DNA from: Clostridium cellulovorans 743B
GTDB lineage: Bacteria; Bacillota; Clostridia; Clostridiales; Clostridiaceae
Assembly: GCF_000145275.1 (NCBI RefSeq)
Contig: NC_014393.1
Location: forward strand, 3,224,001 to 3,288,000
Reading direction: 5' to 3'
DNA: 64,000 nucleotides
Of the stretch, positions 62,872-64,000 are shown in pieces (position 1 is the stretch's first letter; every line of letters begins with the position of its first letter). A program made the position numbers and the translations under genes. The notes beneath the pieces are model-generated. The model had not been told where the DNA came from. It saw only the letters and a program-made list of their open reading frames with translations, and searched no databases.

Positions 62872-64000
62872 TTAGTTAAAATCGAATCTATTGGTTCTGA
62901 AAGTAGGCATTGGTAAGCCTTCCTTATTATAAAGTGTTACAGGTCCATAATTAGTCCATGCATATCTAACATATTTAGGTTCTTTAACTTGCTCTGATGA
63001 AACAATTATTTTGTTACCATTTATCTGAATATCTGCTTCAAAGAATTCTTTATCTTCTCCAGCAATTTCAAAGCCTTGTGCTTTTTCACCCTTAACTACG
63101 ATTCCATCTTCCGCATGCTGAAAAGTTAATTCAATTGCATTTTCAAGGTAGCTTAATCCCTTGTATATTGGTCCATATGCTTTCACATCTTTTCCATATA
63201 CATGATATAAGCTTTGAAGAGCTAGTCTATAACCAACAGGGGCCTTGTCGACTGGATGGATATTATTGAATTCTCCACAATCAAGAATTACAGCTATTCC
63301 TGTATTTTTAACAGTCTGATGTACTAACATTTGTTGTTCTCTTACAATAGCCCAATGTTTCTTATCTTCATCACCTCTATTGATAAACATAGGTAATTGT
63401 ACTAAGATAAATGGAAGTTCATCATCTTGCCAATCTCTTCTCCATTGTTCAATCAATTTAGTTAAAAGTTTTGCGTACATATCTGGCTTATGATCATCAC
63501 TTTCCCCTTGATAGTATATGAAACCTCTTAAGGTATATGGCATTACTCTTTGAACCATTGTTTCATAAAGACCACCTGGTCTATATGGTGACTTTGGTCC
63601 AAGCGGTTCTGGCCAACGGCTTTCCCCCGCGATTTCAAGTACTTCTTCCCAAAGTATTTCTGGGTTCTCCGCATAACATTGATCAACTCTCTTCTGCCAT
63701 GGGCCATACCAACTATTATAATCTTCAAGCTCTGCAAGATATTCTTCAAAGGTTCTTCCTTCATTAACTTTATCATATTCTTCTAGGTATGTATTTGTAT
63801 CTTTATCTAAAGCTATACTCTCCTTACTTATCCATGCTGAAGCTGAAGTTCCTCCCCAGTTACATCCAATAATACCCACTGTTACATCAAGCTCTTTTGC
63901 TAATTTATCAGCATAATAGTATCCTACTGCAGACCAAATACCAGCTGTCTCAGGAGTACATTCTTGCCATGAAGTATTAGCTTCAGCTTCTAAAAATTCT
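62872..64000 (-). CDS. Sialate O-acetylesterase-like protein, N-terminal part beyond window
   Basis: About 376 residues are visible; the frame is open to the right edge, so the gene begins outside (an internal start at 63879 is only an artefact). The SASA (DUF303) hydrolase region shows WSAVGYYYADKLAKELDV, VGIIGCNWGGTSASAW, GFIYYQGESDDH, LPFILVQLPMF and NIHPVDKAPVGYRLA, whose Asp/His supply the catalytic dyad of these SGNH enzymes. They remove O-acetyl groups from sialic acids or plant polysaccharides such as acetyl-xylan. The last 100 residues form a beta domain. No signal peptide can be seen because the start is missing. Confidence 0.88.
   Translation of the reverse strand, partial: EFLEAEANTSWQECTPETAGIWSAVGYYYADKLAKELDVTVGIIGCNWGGTSASAWISKESIALDKDTNTYLEEYDKVNEGRTFEEYLAELEDYNSWYGPWQKRVDQCYAENPEILWEEVLEIAGESRWPEPLGPKSPYRPGGLYETMVQRVMPYTLRGFIYYQGESDDHKPDMYAKLLTKLIEQWRRDWQDDELPFILVQLPMFINRGDEDKKHWAIVREQQMLVHQTVKNTGIAVILDCGEFNNIHPVDKAPVGYRLALQSLYHVYGKDVKAYGPIYKGLSYLENAIELTFQHAEDGIVVKGEKAQGFEIAGEDKEFFEADIQINGNKIIVSSEQVKEPKYVRYAWTNYGPVTLYNKEGLPMPTFRTNRFDFN

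Overview
The window reads as the chromosome of an anaerobic, endospore-forming, motile Clostridium (sensu stricto or a close relative). Reasons: AT-rich DNA; strong AGGAGG ribosome binding sites with frequent GTG/TTG starts; YheC/YheD spore-coat type ATP-grasp proteins; a CPC_1213-type small protein; a radical-SAM glutamate 2,3-aminomutase; an S-box (SAM-I) riboswitch; FeoAB with a Cys-rich partner; and an H-NOX domain fused to a chemotaxis receptor. No rRNA, tRNA or CRISPR array was recognised.

Left part, about 1-12,000: an accessory and defence island. It starts with a truncated SEFIR-domain gene at the left edge, then an XRE regulator with a decayed ImmA/IrrE protease gene, a decayed minus-strand gene, and a decayed fragment of a phage family-A DNA polymerase. 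A minus-strand operon with visibly higher GC follows: HTH regulator, TcmP (three-Cys-motif partner), three-Cys radical SAM protein, type III Mod methyltransferase and Res helicase/nuclease. The mod gene is split by a 2-base frameshift in a short TA tract right before its DPPY motif. An IS30-family transposase gene and a block of about 20-bp periodic repeats close the island.

Middle part, about 12,000-38,000: mostly housekeeping genes. These are the rRNA methyltransferase RlmD, an AAC(3)-type acetyltransferase, a ZIP metal transporter behind a structured leader, a pair of membrane-anchored Mrr-like proteins, a six-repeat cell-wall amidase, glutamate synthase gltB-gltD, a chemoreceptor, a pentapeptide-repeat protein, a PpaX-like phosphatase, a ZorA/ZorB-like ion-driven motor pair without the usual Zorya effectors, an RNase H-like protein, and metN-metI-metQ under a SAM-I riboswitch.

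Right part, about 38,000-64,000: glutamate 2,3-aminomutase; a four-gene YheC/YheD cluster that includes a two-module fusion; Fur-type regulated feoA-feoB plus a Cys-rich small protein; a GNAT acetyltransferase; a YitT-type membrane protein; a MocR regulator divergent from pdxS-pdxT (vitamin B6 synthesis); an H-NOX chemoreceptor with a predicted oxygen-binding pocket; aroB; a three-gene operon with a giant multi-AAA ATPase and two membrane proteins; and the C-terminal part of a sialate O-acetylesterase at the right edge.

The best candidates for something new are the multi-AAA operon, the motor pair without effectors, the TcmP/radical-SAM insertion in the type III restriction operon with its frameshifted mod, the YheC/YheD fusion cluster, and the structured leader of the ZIP gene. 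Four small genes (50-57 codons) were found by eye at 30297, 33187, 48709 and 49548.
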